This document shows positions 1-10,570 of a DNA stretch of 64,000 nt, in pieces. The position numbers and the translations under genes are program-made. Source of the stretch: Glandiceps talaboti. Its lineage: Eukaryota > Hemichordata > Enteropneusta > Spengelidae. The notes beneath the pieces are model-generated. The model was given only the letters and a program-made list of their open reading frames with translations, searched no databases and was not told the DNA's origin. The first letter of the stretch is position 1. Each line of letters opens with the position of its first letter. The stretch is from NCBI RefSeq assembly GCF_964340395.1, contig NC_135562.1:5307634-5371633 (forward strand), written 5' to 3'.

Positions 1-1
1 G

Positions 2-454
2 ATACAACGACGATTGTATCCACACAACAAGGTAGACATGCTGGCTGTCTCATCAGGTCTACACGATTCACGTCTAATTACGAATGAACCCGAATATTTT
101 AATGCGTTCCAAGCATACCACAAAGGCCTTCCACAAGTTCCGAATAAATTACGCAAGCTTTTGAGAGAAGGTGGAAAAATTATTTGGATGAATGGTCCCG
201 AACCAAGTGGTCGGTATCGATGGAATTTTACATCAAAACCTCGAGTTACCCTTATGAACATGTTAACAAATGAGTTCCTAAAAAATGAGCCTGGCATATC
301 TCCTCTGGACTATTTTGAAATATCTAGAGGGTGCCACTGTGGAGATATACATAAGGGTATACAATTTTTTAGGAATGATAATGCAAGTAAAGTGTACAAT
401 GGGTTTGTGTCACGCATGGTGACCCATATTACGCTAACACTTTTCTGCCAATGA
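2..454 (+). CDS. 3'-terminal exon of a hydrolase-like gene (SGNH/PC-esterase-like?), partial
   Basis: The frame is open from the window edge to a TGA at 452-454, followed at once by a second stop, TAA, giving about 150 residues. The 5' part of the gene lies outside the window. A hydrophobic strand ending in SSGLHDSR, a later W-M-N-G-P-E-P-S stretch and a C-terminal GDIH resemble the layout of SGNH/PC-esterase-type hydrolases (including NXPE-like proteins), where the C-terminal block carries a D-x-x-H catalytic pair. That family link is inferred from pattern only. Cys-His-Cys just before GDIH suggests a secreted or luminal, disulfide-bonded protein. Amino-acid use looks like real coding sequence, unlike the repeat-derived ORFs nearby. 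No AATAAA is seen close downstream. Exonhood is fairly likely; the function is uncertain. Confidence 0.5.
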   Translation: MQRRLYPHNKVDMLAVSSGLHDSRLITNEPEYFNAFQAYHKGLPQVPNKLRKLLREGGKIIWMNGPEPSGRYRWNFTSKPRVTLMNMLTNEFLKNEPGISPLDYFEISRGCHCGDIHKGIQFFRNDNASKVYNGFVSRMVTHITLTLFCQ

Positions 455-1705
455 TAATAATAATAACAAAGTATACAAACTGTATATCCTGATATAATCT
501 TCTATCTTCATAACTTACAATGGAAGCCCAGTTGGGTTGAGAGAAAGACGTCATTAAGGTCAACAAACTTCTGCGTTGTCTCGTCTAGTTCGATATACCC
601 TTGCTAAAGTACTGCTTCTTTTTTTCGTATAGCATGATATAAGTCTTGCCAGTATTGCTAAATTTTCCTTGTGTGAGCTATCATTAGGAAACTTGAAGAA
701 CACTCTGTTGGGCATGGATATTAAGACAACACCACACTACACTACACCACACCACACCACACTACAACATAACACAACACAACTCAATGCATTTTGATAT
801 CATATGTATCAATGTGAATTTCCATAGTGATTAGAGCAATTTGATAGGGTTAAAACACCACTATAATCACAATTTGTCAAGTTCTTGCAAATTGAACATT
901 TCAAAGCTATCCGGTTTACTGCAGATTTACAAAAAATATCACGTTTTATTTCATAGGTGTGGGGGTGGTTAATACATTTCTTTGTTGAACATGTTTACAT
1001 TGCAATATATGTAAGTGGAACGTGATAATTATCGATGTCATTAGCATTATGGAATTGTATGGTGAAAAATAATTGATTTGGTATAATTTGTAACTGTGTG
1101 TCACAAAATGTAACCGAGATAATATCGTTGTTGCACGGGCATTGGTTTAATATTTTGGTTAAATTAGTTGGATTGTACTGTGTATCTACAGAATATTATT
1201 TTGAAAAATCATGTGAAATTGTGTTCTTACTGTAAATGATATACTATATGAGATCGAACATTTAATCGTTGTAAAACTACCTAATAACTGTAAGGATTAT
1301 ATCTTGTCATGACACGTGTTGCAAAGCTTGCATTGAACAAATACGATATGATATATATTGAACTGTTGTAATAATATTTTACCAGTGGGAACAATTCATC
1401 TGGTACATGTTTTAATTATGCATGCTTAGTATGTCTGTCGAAAATTGAATAACATTTGAGAATATATTCCAACCTATTTTACTTTAAAAATCATTACGCG
1501 AATACATTCTACAGAAGGATATAGTACAACTTGTTTTTCTTTTTTTCTTCTATTTTTACAAATTTTAGCGACGATTTTTAGTCCATATTATCTCAATAGA
1601 AAGATTCAAAGGCCTAATGTGTATTAATTTATTCAAAATTCAATTAGATCTTATGTGTAATATGTTTCTTTCTTCGGCCAGTGAAACACGTGTGTCCTAT
1701 CATTA
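455..1705. other. AT-rich intergenic DNA with a short ACACC/ACACT microsatellite
   Basis: I see no coding exon here. At 727-785 there is a degenerate array of ACACC/ACACT/ACAAC pentamers. The rest is AT-rich unique-looking sequence that presumably includes the 3' UTR of the upstream gene. Confidence 0.5.
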
Positions 1706-2480
1706 GAATTTTCAGGCTGAATGAAAAAAAAAATTGGGGAATAAAATAACTATACCTCCTCAAAGATTTCTTTTTTAAAACATAATGTCAATGTGGAATT
1801 CGAACGTTTTGACTCATATTTCAAGCACCGCAGAACCAATGACGTAGACGCGAGTTGTCGTGAACAACCATTATCCTTGAAATCCTGTTCCAACGCACCA
1901 GGGCGTGTGTGAATACCTTTCCAACATCTGTGAATATTTGGTTAAAACTATAAACATCGTATTACTTTATGCTGAATTATTGACAACCGTTGTAATAAAT
2001 GTGTTGCAAATCTTGTGTTGAACAAAGGGTACTCTATATATGCAGACCAGAAATAGAGTTTATTTTGTAGAAATTGTAGCAACAACGATATATAAACAGT
2101 TCGACAGTGAATTGTTTGCAGTAATAATTTCTACTTAATCAAGATTATACCATATCAAAAAATATGGAATATATATTCTGGTCGTTCTACATCACCACAA
2201 CGCGTATCTACGTCACGACAACGCGTGTCTACGTCACTTGTTCTGCTTCGTCCATATATCAGTCAAAATGTTCAATTGCCATTACTTTCGCCGATTTTTC
2301 TTTGATATTACTGGCGCTGGTATAATTATGTTATTCTCAAATATTCCTCTTCATTCAGCTGGAAAATACTGGTGACCTAATGGTTGTCACTACTCGTCTA
2401 GCGACTCGTAGTGATTAAGGCCCCTTTGGTCACTCGTATTTTCCTTGACTGAACTAAGAAAAATATTGGGGAATAATATT
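1706..2480. repeat. Foldback repeat family D, two copies in inverted orientation
   Basis: The segment 1711-1900 reads CTGAATGA..., AATTGGGGAATAA, then AACGTTTTGACTCATATTTCAAGCACCGCAGAACC. The segment 2190-2480 holds the same words in reverse complement. Within 2333-2478 the family shows its own inverted arms, AATATTCCTCTTCATTCAGC... and ...GACTGAACTAAGAAAAATATT, around a loop with CCTAATGG and GGCCCCTTTGG. Related copies occur at 31325-31640 and 56735-57180. It looks like a non-autonomous foldback element. Confidence 0.6.
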
Positions 2481-2528
2481 CCGGGCAATCAATTTTTTCA
2501 TAATCTGTAGTAATATAAGTATACTTAT

Positions 2529-2694
2529 ATATAATCCCATGAAATCAATGTTAGTTTTACGTCATAATGCTCCGAGTATGATTCCGCGGACTAATACAAA
2601 TTCGAGCCGGTAGGCGAGAATTTGTAGTTCGCGGAATCATACGAGGAGCATTATGACGTAAAACTAACATTGATTTCATGGAATTATATATTTA
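2529..2694. repeat. Large near-perfect palindrome (cruciform-capable)
   Basis: The left arm runs from about 2529 to 2607 and includes CCATGAAATCAATGTTAG, TTTTACGTCATAATGCTCC and GATTCCGCG. It is matched by the right arm at about 2617-2694 (CGCGGAATC, GGAGCATTATGACGTAAAA, CTAACATTGATTTCATGG). The unpaired centre is about GAGCCGGTAGGC. The arms are about 75 nt with only a few mismatches and contain a CRE-like TGACGTAA. It could be a foldback element or a recent inverted duplication. Confidence 0.85.
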
Positions 2695-2784
2695 TCACAT
2701 AACTAAGTATTTCCCCTTATTATTCTAAAATTTTAAATCGTATTTTACGAATACTGTATCTTTTCATCGCACTATATTCTTCAT

Positions 2785-3056
2785 CGCGTATTAAAAATTG
2801 GAGCCCGACGGCTATGCAAATTACATAATCGCGTGACCTGTCGCGAGGTCAAGCTTACCATGGTATCGGTCGGGCCGGTCGCGGTTCTGTGGTTTCTCAA
2901 CCAAAATTATCGGTTATAACCTTGCGATGTACATGTAATATCGAATTTAGTTTAAAACGTAAGTACAATTTGTCTGAATACGACTTTTGTGCCGTCATTT
3001 TAATCATATTTTCTCGGGTTGTGTAAGTTCGGAGATCTGAGCGACGGAAAATCGTA
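2785..3056 (+). promoter_or_regulatory. CpG-rich patch ending at a good splice donor; candidate promoter/5' UTR exon
   Basis: This stretch is much richer in CpG than its surroundings (GCCCGACGGC, TCGCGTGACC, GTCGCGAGG, GTCGGGCCGGTCGCGG). It ends with GACGGAAAATC followed by GTAAGTAAGC, a strong donor for a plus-strand transcript. The next plus-strand gene, the hydrolase, starts its coding at 5790 and could have an upstream non-coding exon here. This is inference from composition and a donor motif only. Confidence 0.25.
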
Positions 3057-3279
3057 AGTAAGCTTGCCGGCTGCTACATCGATAATCTACGTGATTTTTA
3101 AATATAATAAAATGTATCAAATAAAAATAAAAGGACTTCTACGTATCAAACTCATGCCATCCAAGGATATATGTAACGTAATGTATGCATTTACGTTTTG
3201 AAAGCACGTAATTATTACGATAAACTTGATCGTAGCGTAGGATTGACTCGAACAGTACGGAGAAAAAATAGTTCGGTAG

Positions 3280-3313
3280 AACAGGGGTGATATGCTCTGA
3301 AATCACCCCTGTT
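3280..3313. repeat. Short hairpin, 12-bp stem
   Basis: AACAGGGGTGAT and its exact reverse complement ATCACCCCTGTT are separated by a 10-nt loop. There is no T-run after it, so it is not a terminator. Its role is unknown. Confidence 0.6.
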
Positions 3314-3446
3314 TGACGTCACACAGTAGAAGATATGCACGTATTTATGTGATAAACACTCAGTAAACCCGTTTATTCATGGAATATAACGAGAACATAT
3401 ATACTCAGTCTTGCAATTGTATACGTAGTTGTGGAGTGATGGATGG

Positions 3447-3802
3447 TTAGGCCAAATAAAAAAGCTTGTTTGGTTCCGGTTACCCGACCCCACCTAGTTT
3501 TTCACGCCTTAACTTTTTTTTACGTATTCGCGAAAATCGTGAAGTCTCGCAAGAAATAGTGGGTGCGGAAACTGACATCAACTTAAAAAGACAATATAAA
3601 ACCGTTCTTCCAATCTGTAATGGCTGCACATCTGATAGGAACAAATAAACAACGCAGAGACCATTTGGAAAAAATGGAAAACTTGAACCAGACACATACA
3701 CATGGAAAAAAAATATATAATAAAATAAAATGAAAAATTTTACTTACCCCACCTATTTTAAAATTGAATGTAATCGGAACCACACCATTTTTTACGCCTT
3801 AC
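3447..3802. mobile_element. MITE family E, copy 1
   Basis: This stretch of about 355 bp is repeated in inverted orientation at 13280-13658. Both copies share the same internal words (TTTGGAAAA..., CAATCTGTAATGGCTG and its complement, AGTGGGTGC). The imperfect ends carry TTTGGTTCCGGTTACC on one side and GTGTGGTTCCGATTAC (complement) on the other, giving terminal inverted repeats of about 30 bp. Short open frames inside it are not genes. Confidence 0.65.
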
Positions 3803-3995
3803 ATAGCTGTAAATTACCTAGAGTCTATACTGGGATTAGTTAATTGGTTCAAGGAGTCTAAATACAGTGTAAAAATATTGCACATTCTATTGATATTATA
3901 TTGGGCGGGAAATCAGATCGTCTGCTCTTGTATGACATTAGGCACTGGTGCTGGAGATTATTGAGTGGCCAAAAAGAGTAATAGAGTAATGAAAT

Positions 3996-4186
3996 GAACT
4001 AAAGTACCACTATGCAAAACATCAAATGCAGACATCAAAATATTGGCATCTACGTATCTGCGTTTAATTACATTTAGTTAAATGTAGCAAGAAACTGTGA
4101 TCTTGCTATCTTAAATTGTATAACGTTTGTTTTCTTAATATTAGCTGGTTGTATCAAACAGAGCCAGTGAACACTAACACGAAACC
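3996..4186. mobile_element. MITE family A, copy 1 (partial)
   Basis: It shares TAGCAAGAAACTGT and a right end GCCAGTGAACACTAACACGAAAC-like with copies at 10571-11156, 13258-13728 and 17016-17315. The left end is not clearly defined. Confidence 0.45.
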
Positions 4187-4494
4187 GACAGTTTTTATCG
4201 ACACGCTATTGGATATAAACGACCAACATATTTAGAGGACGTTCACGTGACATTCATCAAGAAATGAACTAATTCTAGGGCAGTTTTCTGGTCGAATTAG
4301 TCTTACAACGTATATTTCTCCAAAGTTACTCTTAATATTAGGGGTTTTTTAAAATTGTTTTTAGCTTTCTGCAGTTTTTAAAGGTACGTTATGTCATACC
4401 TATGCAGACTATTTATAATCCTATACTGCATATGACGATTAACGAACACAACATACTAAAACATGGTCATTTACCTACATATGTTGCTATTATC

Positions 4495-4562
4495 GAACCC
4501 CACTAACCCCCCAATCCCCTCCCCCCTCCGAGTCCCACCCGCCCAACACCACCACGCCGATT
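4495..4562. repeat. C-rich tract (possible i-motif/G4 on the complement)
   Basis: Runs of four to six C recur in CCCCCCAATCCCC, TCCCCCCTCCG and CCCACCCGCCC. The complement has several G-runs compatible with a quadruplex. Confidence 0.4.
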
Positions 4563-4874
4563 GTGATTCTCCCTAATTTACACATTGTACATTGCACTTT
4601 GGTCGCGAGTACAAAGTTCTCTAAACTGTTCTTTGAGGCCAGGGAGATCGTTTACCTTTATACATTCTATTATACGGACGGAGGGGATGTTGACAGCTTT
4701 TCGTCAGCTCAGTACATTAACACGGTCAACAAAGCAACACATTCAGAAACCATGTTTTCAGTTTTGTAGGCGGTGCCAAGGAAAACAGTTTGGAGCTACA
4801 CGCATCTTTACAAAGGTAACTGTCTACGGTACTCAGGCATGGTTTAGTATAGTCAATACGACATCTTGGGGCAA

Positions 4875-5020
4875 TATATATGATAGCCTGTTTACTGCAC
4901 TGTCGAGATACATCGTTAACGGGCCGGGTCGTACCTGTTAGGCCGGATAATACGAGGGCTAGGAGGTACGACCAGCTAACGATGTATCAGAAAAGCGCAG
5001 TAAACAGGCTATAGATATGA
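4875..5020. repeat. Second large palindrome
   Basis: The left arm (TAGCCTGTTTACTGCACT, GATACATCGTTA, GGTCGTACC) is mirrored by the right arm (GGTACGACC, TAACGATGTATC, AGCGCAGTAAACAGGCTA). The arms are about 60 nt with small mismatches, and the loop is about 20 nt, GGCCGGATAATACGAGGGC. The 118-aa open frame at 4585-4941 runs into this palindrome and is not considered a gene. Confidence 0.8.
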
Positions 5021-5789
5021 GTGAACATGTCAGGTATACACAATTGTGACTATTTCGAATACACTATTTCTTGATAAAGCTAAACAGTATTGTTGGTACT
5101 GTTTTAAATTTGTTGTTAATGTTTGTCTGTTTGTTTATTTGTTATTTGTATGTATGTTTGTATGTTTGTTTTCGGAAAATAAAACTGACTGAGCCTGAGC
5201 CCCCTGTACATGTAGGCTGATGTTGAGTCATGGGCTTAGATGATGTCAACATGGCAACTACGAAAGGTCATACATGGCTGTATATATGTAATGTACCGTC
5301 TAAGGGGGCGTTCAGTAATTACAAGGGGAGGGTCGGTGTAAATTCAAGCAACTTTTATTCCAATAAGCAATTCTCTAGCTCCCTTACACCGTGTTTTATT
5401 AAAATCAAAAATGTAAACTCGTACAATATTATTAACGGTCGTGTGTGCTTGACATCTCACACTCGTTAATATCATATCAAATTTAATTACCTTTTTTTTC
5501 AGTCTCCAATTATAGTCGTAATATTAAATAGATTTAGATGTGAACCAACGTCGTTAACCACAGGTCTCTTTACGGCACCGTCCGACACGTACCCGCCAAG
5601 AGGTATATGCTCTGGTTTGCGAAAATGGATATGAACATACGCCAACTGCCATAACGAAGCAACCTCCAGAAACGCAAGGCGATATATTTACAGTGTGTGA
5701 CCCCTGTTGTCAACTGTTGAACTAATGAACACTATGCAATGGTTTCTATGTAGCAGGTGAGTATCACCAGCGTGGTTGCGTCTAGAAAA
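5021..5789. other. Non-coding spacer upstream of the hydrolase start
   Basis: The stretch includes a T/G-rich low-complexity tract at about 5100-5170. At 5750-5762 the sequence TAGCAG/GTGAGT could be an acceptor (exon beginning at 5757) or, in the other direction of use, a donor. I favour an acceptor because the ATG at 5790 follows closely and the frame stays open to 6009. Confidence 0.35.
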
Positions 5790-6009
5790 ATGACAGACAT
5801 GGTAAGCTTGGTCGACAAAAGGAAGTCACTGCACCCCGAGGCGAGCAGATGGCTTGAACTCTTGGATGAACATTCAGGAACGCCAACACATCAGAAGACT
5901 GTAGCAGAGGCACGTAGAGATAATGACGCGGCGATTGATGTGGACGGCACTAAAGTCTCCTTCGACGGGATTATTCGAGAAATTAATATACCTGTCCCTC
6001 ACCTAAAAG
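5790..6009 (+). CDS. Hydrolase exon 1 (coding)
   Basis: The start MTDMVSLVDKRK at 5790 is chosen as the first ATG after a plausible acceptor at 5756. The exon ends CTAAAAG/GTACAA in phase 1 and encodes the N-terminal cap region. Confidence 0.75.
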
Positions 6010-8803
6010 GTACAAACCACATACTTTGAGATTTTTTCGCATTCATTCATGTCAGCCTGAGGTTTTCACTATGATATAAAATCATAGACCATACACGTGT
6101 AGGGTCTACGTTAAAATCAAAACACGAGGACAATTTGCTTCAATTCAGTATTGAGGGGTGGATCAATAGTTCAATGAAGGGTTAATCGTTTTTTGAGATA
6201 GGTAGATAGATGATATAGATGGACAAACAGACAGACAGACATACATACATACATACATACATACATACATACATACAAACACACAGACAGACACACAGAC
6301 AGACGGACGGATGGTTGGGTGGGCAGGTGAGTGGGTGGATTGGTAGGTGTGACACACCAAGAATAATTGTTTTTCTCTCAATAGGCGGTATCATGATTAC
6401 GATCTATAGACTCCACAGTTGTCATAGCAACCCAGCACTTTGGGTCTACTTCCATGGAGGTGGTTATGTACTTGGAGGTCGACACTCAGTTGATGCCATG
6501 TGCAGGATGATAGCAAGGTGACTTGACCGTGCCATTCCTGGTCGTAATGCACTACGATACATAGAACAGAGGCTTTTAATTCGGCATATATATACTCCAT
6601 ATTTAGATTATGAAATGCCATTTCCGCGGTATCTTAGATTTCTTGCCGGCAGTGAAATTGTCATATGCATATAATTTGCAGAGTGGTTAATGTCAGCCCA
6701 TCTTTGAACGTTTACACTTGTTTTTTCTTCGGTCTGTTTTTGCAATTACTGGGTTTTCTGACACAGACGTTGCCTATGTTGTTTGACATTGTGGAGTTTT
6801 TTAAAAAGTATAAGGTCTCTTTAATTAAAAAGTATAATTTGACATTGGCATAGAACAGGAACTCAGACTCTTTCTTCATTAATCCCTAGCCAATCAAATA
6901 TTATAATTATAAATGTGGAATATCGTCTGGCGCCAGAATTCAAATTTCCCGCCAATATTGAAGACGGCGTGGCTGTTCTAAGATGGGTATCTGAAAACAG
7001 AATGACGGTTGGAGGCAGCGATAAAAGCATTATTGGTGTTGGTGGCGACAGTGCTGGAGGCATGATTGCTGCCAATGTATGTCATGAACTTTCTGAAGCC
7101 AAGACAGTTGACTTTCAGGTGTGTTGAATATCTATATCTACAATTGAGAAACTCAAGACTGATATTAAAACTTAAAGTTCTTTTGCTTCAAAAACCCAAA
7201 TATCGTGTGTACTTGCTGTTTATTGTAATGAAATCTAAAGAGGAGATCACTTCGATTCTGAAATTATTTGCTGATGCAACATGGTTATATGTAATTATTT
7301 GAGGCATTTTAGTTTCATTTATGTGTATCTATTTTTACCTTCCGTAAGAGAGGTGAAGTTTATGCTATGATTTTGTCAGTCAGTCAGTCAGTCTGTCTGT
7401 GTGTCTGTTTGTCTATTTTTTCTGTGAATACGATATCTCAAAGATTACTGCATTAATTATAATGAAACTTGCAATTGCTAAATATACTAACGTCCTCATG
7501 CAAATTGTAAGATTGCCATTTCGGTAAATATCCTCAAATTCCTATGAATCTCAACGAGTCATTTGCATATATCTCGATAGGAATATGAAAACAATTGTGC
7601 GTTTTCTTTTCTGACAAGGTGTTGATGTATCCGGCTACTGACTTTCAGAAAATAGAACCAACATCGTCAGAGCTGGCGTTTGATACAGGATTTTTATTGG
7701 AAGCAGAGACAAGGGAATGGTTGGTATTTTTAGTTTTGAGTTTTACTAAGAACTGGAGCCCAAGCCCAGTTTAACTTAGAATGTATGATATCGTGAGTTC
7801 AAATTCGAAAAAGAAAATGTATTTGGTAGAACTTAAATTAATACTCTCTCAATACCTTGTAATTTGAAATCATTCTCAGGTTTTACAAGCAATTCTTTGA
7901 AAGGCAAGAAGACAGGTTGAAAGCCTCTGTACTGAAACGAGATGTTAATAGTTTAAAGAGACAGCCACCATGCCTGATGGTAATCTGTGAATGTGATATG
8001 CTACGGGATGAAGGTTTAGGTAAGATAACATAGAACTAATAACCTCGATTTAAATGTCCCCGTACACTATAATGGTCAAACACGTGATACACACACATGT
8101 ACATACATACATACATACATACATATATACATACATACCTATAATTGGCGACGAGCAGCACTTGCCTGGGATACGGTAACAATTTCATCTCACATTTATT
8201 TCAGCCTATGCTGAAAAGCTAAAGCAAGCTGGACGCCACGTTGAAGTTTTACTAATGGAGAAAATGATACATGCTTTTTATGTGTATCCAAGTAAGTAAT
8301 GATTAATTGTTGATTGTCTTTTCACAGATAGCGCTTCACATTATGTTAATTAAGTAACAAGTCAGTCCGTGTTTTACAAGTTTCTTTTGCTATTCAATAA
8401 GTGACAAGCATGGTCTCTGTCAATGTTATTTCACAAAATATTTTCTCGTACAAAATCACAGTAAAGTTGTTCCACTCATTAATAACTATCCCTAATAAAT
8501 ACCCATCTCATCCATGTCCCTTTATGTACTAAATAAGACTTAGTTAAAAGTTACAAAAAATGTGTCCAAAACAGATAACGAGCTAATGAGGAAATTCGAA
8601 CTCATCGCACCAAGTCAAAGTCGAATGTTCATCGAAATGTGTATGCTTTCCCTATGGCTTATGCACTTAATATCATACGGTTATTTTCAGCTATTTTCAA
8701 ATCATCATGTCAAAAAGCATACAAGAAGACTATTGAATTCATTGAAGCCCGAGTTAAAGAGACCAGTGAAGATATTGGAAAGAAAGAAGCACCTAAAAAT
8801 TAG
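5790..8803 (+). CDS. GDXG-family alpha/beta hydrolase (hormone-sensitive-lipase-like / AADAC-like esterase), 7 exons
   Basis: Joining 5790-6009, 6385-6517, 6890-7118, 7619-7719, 7880-8019, 8205-8291 and 8691-8803 gives 1023 nt, 340 residues plus TAG, with GT/AG at every junction and matching phases. The oxyanion-hole motif is FHGGGYVLG (exon 2). The nucleophile elbow is GGDSAGG (exon 3), after VEYRLAPE. The catalytic Asp lies in CECDMLRDEG (exon 5) and the catalytic His in MIHAF (exon 6). This is the full GDXG catalytic set, so an active carboxylester hydrolase or lipase is expected. There is no signal peptide or N-terminal membrane anchor, unlike arylacetamide deacetylases (about 400 aa), so a soluble cytosolic enzyme is more likely. 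The length and the N-terminal HPE...LL pattern resemble bacterial-type members. The substrate is unknown. Confidence 0.9.
6238..6320 (+). repeat. CATA / CAGA microsatellite in hydrolase intron 1
   Basis: About ten CATA units are followed by ACAGACAGACGGACGG-type tetramers. Open frames here on both strands are repeat artefacts. Confidence 0.9.
6385..6517 (+). CDS. Hydrolase exon 2 (HGGG oxyanion hole)
   Basis: The acceptor is TTTTTCTCTCAATAG. The exon encodes LWVYFHGGGYVLGG and ends GCAAG/GTGACT in phase 2. An RFX X-box-like 14-mer (GTTGTCATAGCAAC, 6418-6431) falls inside the coding sequence, probably by chance. Confidence 0.9.
6890..7118 (+). CDS. Hydrolase exon 3 (nucleophile Ser)
   Basis: The acceptor TTTCTTCATTAATCCCTAG restores frame (Ser-Gln-Ser-Asn-Ile). 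The exon carries EYRLAPEFKFP and GGDSAGGMIAA and ends at TTTCAG/GTGTGT, phase 0. Confidence 0.88.
7330..7600 (+). repeat. Dispersed repeat F, copy 1 (hydrolase intron 3)
   Basis: The order CTTCCGTAAG...GGTGAAG, CAGTCAGTCTGTCTGTGTGTC, ACGATATCTCAAAGA, TAATGAAACTTGC and CATTTGCATA is shared with 8990-9245. It is a common type of unclassified invertebrate repeat. Confidence 0.6.
7619..7719 (+). CDS. Hydrolase exon 4
   Basis: It encodes VLMYPATDF, the strand and loop following the nucleophile block, and ends in phase 2 at GAATG/GTTGGT. The Trp codon is split across the junction. Confidence 0.88.
7880..8019 (+). CDS. Hydrolase exon 5 (catalytic Asp)
   Basis: The acceptor is CATTCTCAG. The exon carries CECDMLRDEGL, the usual D-x-L-R-D-E-G catalytic-acid motif of the family, and ends at TTTAG/GTAAGA, phase 1. 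Confidence 0.9.
8205..8291 (+). CDS. Hydrolase exon 6 (catalytic His)
   Basis: The acceptor is TTATTTCAG. The exon encodes AYAEKLKQAG and MIHAFYVYP, where the His completes the triad. The donor is CCAA/GTAAGT, phase 1. Confidence 0.9.
8691..8803 (+). CDS. Hydrolase exon 7 (C-terminal helix, stop)
   Basis: The acceptor is TTATTTTCAG. The exon encodes a Lys-rich C-terminal helix (KAYKKTIEFIEARVK) and ends with TAG. A possible ATTAAA poly(A) signal lies at 8818-8823, unusually close to the stop. Confidence 0.88.
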
Positions 8804-8989
8804 CTTTGTTAGCTTGTATTAAACCGCCGAAACTTTGCTGTAAAATCATAATCTTAATGTGACTATTTTGGTTAACAAAAAAAATGGTTAAGGCTGTTAT
8901 GACATGGTCATTATCGTTTAAAAACTTTGCTGATCGTCACTGGATTACCCGGCATATTAGAAAAGTACATTGCCTGCTGCCTATTTGAT

Positions 8990-9056
8990 AAGTACAATTC
9001 ACCTTCCCTAAGGAAAGGTTATGCAATGCAGTTGTATGACTCTGTGTGTGTTTGTT

Positions 9057-9093
<37 letters not shown>

Positions 9094-9245
9094 GTCTGTG
9101 GACACGATAACTCAAAAACCAGTCCATCAATTCTAATGAAACTTGCTATATGTCTTCCTTAGGTTAATTTTAAGAATTACATAGGTTGTAATAGATATCC
9201 TATGAATATAATTACTCATTTGCATAATCAGTTACTATCTATTTT
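8990..9245 (+). repeat. Dispersed repeat F, copy 2, with a GT microsatellite
   Basis: It has the same word order as 7330-7600 (CTTCCCTAAGG, GTGTGT run at 9037-9090, ACACGATAACTCAAAAACC, CTAATGAAACTTGC). Confidence 0.6.
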
Positions 9246-10289
9246 GTAATATAGTTCTATCTTTTCCCACCAATCCGTATCATTGGACTTTGCATGCTAG
9301 TTCCAAAGGTATTAAAGTACTGGTATTCTTTTGCTGGATTTCTTTGCATAAATAAGTGGGATGTCTTTATGAAAATGAAAACCGTGTGGGTTTGTGTATG
9401 TATAAAGAGTATAACGTCATTTATCAAGTAAAGATTGTAATTCCGTGTTGCCCTTGACAACCGACAAGACGAACTGATTTGAATGTGAATGCGATTGTGA
9501 ATGTGATTGTATGTGTGAAAATAAGAGATGGGGGGTGCAGTTGTATAATGAATATCATCAAGTCATCACCTCAAAAGGAGTCGTGGTATTAGTAGGAAAT
9601 GCAACTCAGCACTAATGCAACTCAATACATTTCCTTCACTTACTTCGGTGCTTACCTCTCCCGATAATCAGTGTCTTTAGACGTTAAAAAAATAAATAAT
9701 AGTATATTTCATAATGCTACAATACCGTTGACACTATTTTAAAGTCTGTCAACTATTTCAAATGTCCTAACGTTAAAAAAAAGAAAGAAAATAATTGTTT
9801 CTGGTGAGCGTATTCATCACTTAAATACCCTTGCGTCGGTCTTTTTATTCATGTTTGTCCAGCCCATGCAGTCTGCAGGTCCATGGGGAAACATAAAAAT
9901 AACCCTCCCTACTTCAGTGAAGATAACTGCAGAGCCAATTATGAACAAGCAAATGACATCTGCCCCACATACACACTTGCTCTAAAGTATTAAATAAAAA
10001 GAACAGTAACTGCCATAAATAGTAGACTGAGTGACAGGTTTGTTGAGAATTAAAAATAATCTTCTTGTTGCACCATTTTAGACAACCTGTCGTGACAAGA
10101 AGCAATTCTTTTTCATTTTTGGCCTAACATATAGACAGCCATACATGTTATGCAGGACAAGATTGTGAAAGTCATCGTATACCATTCAATAACGAGATCT
10201 GAGGAATTCAGAAATGTTATTATGTTTATTATAATATGCATTCTAAATATATTTTGCTTTTTACAAAACTGTATATTTATTATACAATG
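9246..10289. other. Intergenic sequence, no gene seen
   Basis: Only short AT-rich frames occur. At 9585-9650 the words GGAAATGCAACTCAGC and CTAATGCAACTCAATACATTTCC form a weak internal repeat. Confidence 0.4.

Positions 10290-10341
<52 letters not shown>
10290..10341 (+). repeat. AAT trinucleotide microsatellite
   Basis: About 17 ATA/AAT units. The poly-Asn and poly-Leu frames through it are artefacts. Confidence 0.95.
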
Positions 10342-10343
<2 letters not shown>

Positions 10344-10570
10344 TAAGACACTTAGGAATTATAAATAAGTAGTCTCAGAAAATACAGTACTTCATACGTA
10401 CAGATGTACATGTTAACAAAAGGTAGAATATATTTTAAAAATCTACTCAAATTTAATATACATGTATGAAGACAAATAGTCTTTCTCTAATAACTACACG
10501 GTGGCACAGAATCCTCAGATACGATGCATCAGATAATTCCATACACACGTCAATAGTTTGGTACTGCCCA

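Noticed and set aside
3280-3313. Intrinsic terminator or histone-type stem-loop
   Set aside because: No T-run, wrong stem sequence for a histone 3' end, and no gene adjacent.
4585-4941. 118-aa plus-strand frame
   Set aside because: Ends inside a palindrome, lacks any recognisable domain, and a second frame overlaps it.
6418-6431. X-box site as a regulator of the hydrolase gene
   Set aside because: It lies inside a coding exon where the protein sequence explains it; a single site may be chance.
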